Source: an uncultured Prosthecobacter sp. (GTDB taxonomy: Bacteria; Verrucomicrobiota; Verrucomicrobiia; Verrucomicrobiales; Verrucomicrobiaceae). From it: a stretch of 9,564 nucleotides of DNA. The stretch's first letter is position 1. Each line of letters begins with the position of its first letter. The notes beneath the pieces are model-generated. The model searched no databases and had not been told where the DNA came from. It worked only from the letters and a program-made list of their open reading frames with translations. Location of the stretch: positions 1-9,564 of the forward strand of contig CANNUR010000101.1 in NCBI GenBank assembly GCA_947523045.1, read 5' to 3'. The position numbers and the translations under genes are program-made. Positions 7,833 through 9,564 of this stretch are shown here, one piece after another.

Positions 7833-8318
7833 TCAACGGGCGTCGCCGGCGGAAGGCTTCCAGGTCTGTTCAATGAACTGGTAGACGCTGGGCAGGAGGC
7901 GTTCAAGGCGGGCCAGCGTCTCGCGATAGTCTTCCAAGCCCCCGCCGAAGGGGTCGGTCAAGTCGCGGCCGCGCAGCTCGTCGTCGGCCGCAAACTCGCT
8001 GACCAGGTACATCTTGTCCTCCGCCTCCGGATAGGTGTCGAGCAAGTCGGCGAGGTGGCCGCGGCTCATGGCAAAGATGTGCGTGGCGGCGTCCACCAAA
8101 TTGACGGTGACCGCCTTGCTACGGTGACCGGAGAGGTCGAGCCCGCGCTCACGTGCCAACTCCTGGCCGTGCCGGCTGGCGGGCTGGCCTGAAAAGGCGC
8201 CAACCCCGGCGCTTAGCACCTCATAATCGTCGCGTTCCCGGGTCAGGTCGCGGAACAGCACCTCCGCCAGAGGACTGCGGCAGGTGTTTCCGGTGCAGAC
8301 GAAAAGGACGCGTTTCAA
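7833..8318 (-). CDS. ywlE: YwlE-like low-molecular-weight phosphatase, probable protein-arginine phosphatase
   Basis: From a TTG at 8318-8316 the product starts MKRVLFVCTGNTCRS, the normal family N-terminus, with a GGGA 5 bases upstream. A GTG at 8339 would add seven residues unlike the family. The protein is 161 residues (B. subtilis YwlE is about 150). The phosphate loop C8-T-G-N-T12-C-R14-S is the C(X)5R motif; the general acid is Asp122 in DLTDPFGG. Two details favour the arginine-phosphatase branch over tyrosine phosphatases: Thr12 where tyrosine enzymes usually have Ile or Leu, and DPFGG instead of DPxxG with aromatic residues. In YwlE this threonine sets specificity for phospho-arginine, reversing the McsB kinase. 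That is established for YwlE and inferred here. It is followed 25 bases later by rpiB-glyA, the same neighbourhood as in Bacillus. A tyrosine phosphatase remains the alternative. Confidence 0.85.
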   Translation of the reverse strand: MKRVLFVCTGNTCRSPLAEVLFRDLTRERDDYEVLSAGVGAFSGQPASRHGQELARERGLDLSGHRSKAVTVNLVDAATHIFAMSRGHLADLLDTYPEAEDKMYLVSEFAADDELRGRDLTDPFGGGLEDYRETLARLERLLPSVYQFIEQTWKPSAGDAR

Positions 8319-8327
8319 GGGAATCCC

Positions 8328-8355
8328 AGCATGCCCCACGGGGGGGCTTTGTCAA
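8328..8355 (-). promoter_or_regulatory. Weak candidate promoter before the phosphatase gene
   Basis: On the minus strand a perfect TTGACA (8355-8350) is followed after 16 bases by CATGCT (8333-8328), which keeps only the A2, T3 and T6 positions of a -10 box. A start point here would leave almost no leader before the TTG start at 8318. The spacer holds a GCCCC/GGGGC hairpin and the -35 sits in a GCTTT/AAAGC hairpin. The match may be chance. Confidence 0.2.
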
Positions 8356-8388
8356 AAGCGGAGTCGGGGCAAATGCGGGTCGCGGACC

Positions 8389-9564
8389 TCACAGACGGCG
8401 CGCCTCAAGCACCTCGAGGGCTGTCAGTTTCCACTCGCCACGCACGGCAGACACCGTCACCCGCGCCTTGTAGCGGTTGACCCGGGTGTGAGCGTGCCCC
8501 CAGTGCCCGACCGTGCCGAGGGCCGTCCACTGGCAGTCGGCGATGAACCCCTGCTCGGCCGGTTCGACCGCGTCGACTTCGGCACTGAACTCCTTGACGG
8601 TCACCCGCGCCCCCTCACGTCCCTCCAGGCTGAGGGCCTCGATCGTTTCCAGGTAGAGCCGGCGCAGCAGCTCGCCATCGACGCTGCGCGCGAGGACATC
8701 GTAGATGGCCGATTCCAAACGGTGGTCGAAGGCGCGGTAGACGTTTTGCAGCAGTGGCGACAGCACGGCCGCCGCTCCTGCGGGATTGTCCACCGCCACG
8801 CCCCCGCGGGGTGCCAGCGGCAGTACCAGGCGGGGCCAGAGCACCACCGCACCCGCCCCCCAGAGGATGATGTAGAGCAACCCACCGCCGAACAGACGGG
8901 CGCGGCGGCGACGGGCAGACCAGGCAAACCCCGCGCCAGCCAGGCACCAGAGCAGGAAGCCCAGGGGCAGATGCCACGCGGCGGTAACCGTGTTTGGAAC
9001 CGCCACCAACGGCTGCGGGCGCGGCAGTCGGCCAAGACTGCGCCAGGTGAAGCCAGGGCTGCTGCGGCTGATCTCCGCCGGCTCGCTCTTCGGTCCATAG
9101 AGGATGCGGACCGGCAACTTGCCGGCGGCCGGCAGATGTCCTTGCCAGGCGACGGCCACCTGCTCTGGCATCGGCGGCAGCTCAAAGCTCCAAGCCAGGC
9201 CCAGCATGGTGCTCGCCAGCGGCAGATCTTGCTCACCCTCCACCGGCTGTGTCGCCCCCGGCTTGCCGGTCAACAGCACCGGATAGGCTGCCGAGCGCGC
9301 CATCTCGCGTCCATCCGCCTTCAGGCTGCACCAGGCCTCGGCCCGGGTCGCCATCTCTTTGGCCAATCGCTGGCGCAAGGCGGCATCAAGCACAGGCGGC
9401 GATGCCAGGGCCGGATCGATCAGCCGCAGCGCAGTTTCGGCATCGTACAAAACCTCAAAGCGTGCCTGATGGGGTTCGAGATAGAGATAGGCCTGGGCCA
9501 CCGGCGAGGCGGTGGGCGACGGTTTCGCGGGCACCGGCGCGGTCGGTCGCGCGGGTTCCGCCGC
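8389..9564 (-). CDS. Unrecognised two-span membrane protein, 5' end outside window
   Basis: The frame stays open to the right edge: upstream of a possible GTG (9534-9532) it reads an Ala/Pro-rich stretch, so the true start is probably beyond the window. Numbered from the GTG (381 residues): residues 1-186 form a soluble domain starting AYLYLEPHQARFEVLYD; 187-205 (LPLGFLLWCLAGAGFAW) and 214-236 (LFGGGLLYIILWGAGAVV) are two membrane spans joined by the basic loop SARRRRAR; 237-381 form a C-terminal domain with predicted helices (259-305) then strands, ending in VGHWGHAHTRVNRY and GEWKLTALEVLE. By the positive-inside rule the basic loop faces the cytoplasm, placing both large domains outside, which predicts a signal peptide upstream. 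The C-terminus resembles an NTF2/SnoaL-like fold, but I assign no family. It ends 70 bases before the phosphatase start. Confidence 0.75.
   Translation of the reverse strand, partial: AAEPARPTAPVPAKPSPTASPVAQAYLYLEPHQARFEVLYDAETALRLIDPALASPPVLDAALRQRLAKEMATRAEAWCSLKADGREMARSAAYPVLLTGKPGATQPVEGEQDLPLASTMLGLAWSFELPPMPEQVAVAWQGHLPAAGKLPVRILYGPKSEPAEISRSSPGFTWRSLGRLPRPQPLVAVPNTVTAAWHLPLGFLLWCLAGAGFAWSARRRRARLFGGGLLYIILWGAGAVVLWPRLVLPLAPRGGVAVDNPAGAAAVLSPLLQNVYRAFDHRLESAIYDVLARSVDGELLRRLYLETIEALSLEGREGARVTVKEFSAEVDAVEPAEQGFIADCQWTALGTVGHWGHAHTRVNRYKARVTVSAVRGEWKLTALEVLEARRL

Noticed and set aside
6050..7876. Long plus-strand open frame (608 codons) opposite rpiB-glyA
   Set aside because: It is a Gly/Ala/Val/Asp-rich shadow of two strongly conserved enzyme domains on the minus strand.
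8341..8388. Transcription terminator between the membrane protein and phosphatase genes
   Set aside because: The two hairpins there have 5-bp stems and no T-tract, so readthrough into the phosphatase is as likely.

Overview
This is a high-GC bacterial window, probably from Verrucomicrobiota (Opitutales-like). That placement is inferred from an exported sulfatase, a FAD_oxidored-family flavoprotein and serine hydrolases next to housekeeping genes, together with start codons that almost entirely lack Shine-Dalgarno sequences. No marker gene in the window proves it. I saw no RNA genes, mobile elements, CRISPR arrays or long repeats, and no gene-free stretch exceeds about 120 bases.

Left half (2-6099): this part is accessory and secretory. 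The 3' part of an S1-type sulfatase enters from the left edge and meets a convergent gene 7 bases later. That gene encodes an exported protein with two different serine beta-lactamase-type hydrolase domains in tandem. A short divergent intergenic region (2811-2926) separates it from a plus-strand pair: an exported FAD-dependent oxidoreductase and an exported alpha/beta hydrolase, joined by an ATGA stop/start overlap. Together these look like periplasmic or extracellular breakdown of an unknown sugar or ester substrate. No substrate can be named from the sequence.

Right half (6119-9564): all genes are on the minus strand and look like core metabolism. In transcription order they are an unrecognised two-span membrane protein (5' end outside the window), a YwlE-like low-molecular-weight phosphatase whose loop carries the threonine linked to protein-arginine phosphatase activity, and one 562-codon ORF joining ribose-5-phosphate isomerase B to serine hydroxymethyltransferase. 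The order phosphatase - rpiB - glyA matches the Bacillus subtilis ywlE-ywlF(rpiB)-ywlG-glyA cluster without ywlG. A 7-bp GC hairpin sits where this unit converges with the alpha/beta hydrolase gene.

The most notable items are the seamless RpiB-GlyA fusion, which has an internal ATG and out-of-frame stops exactly at the junction; the tandem serine hydrolase; and the sulfatase that has lost a calcium-binding Asn and an active-site Lys.
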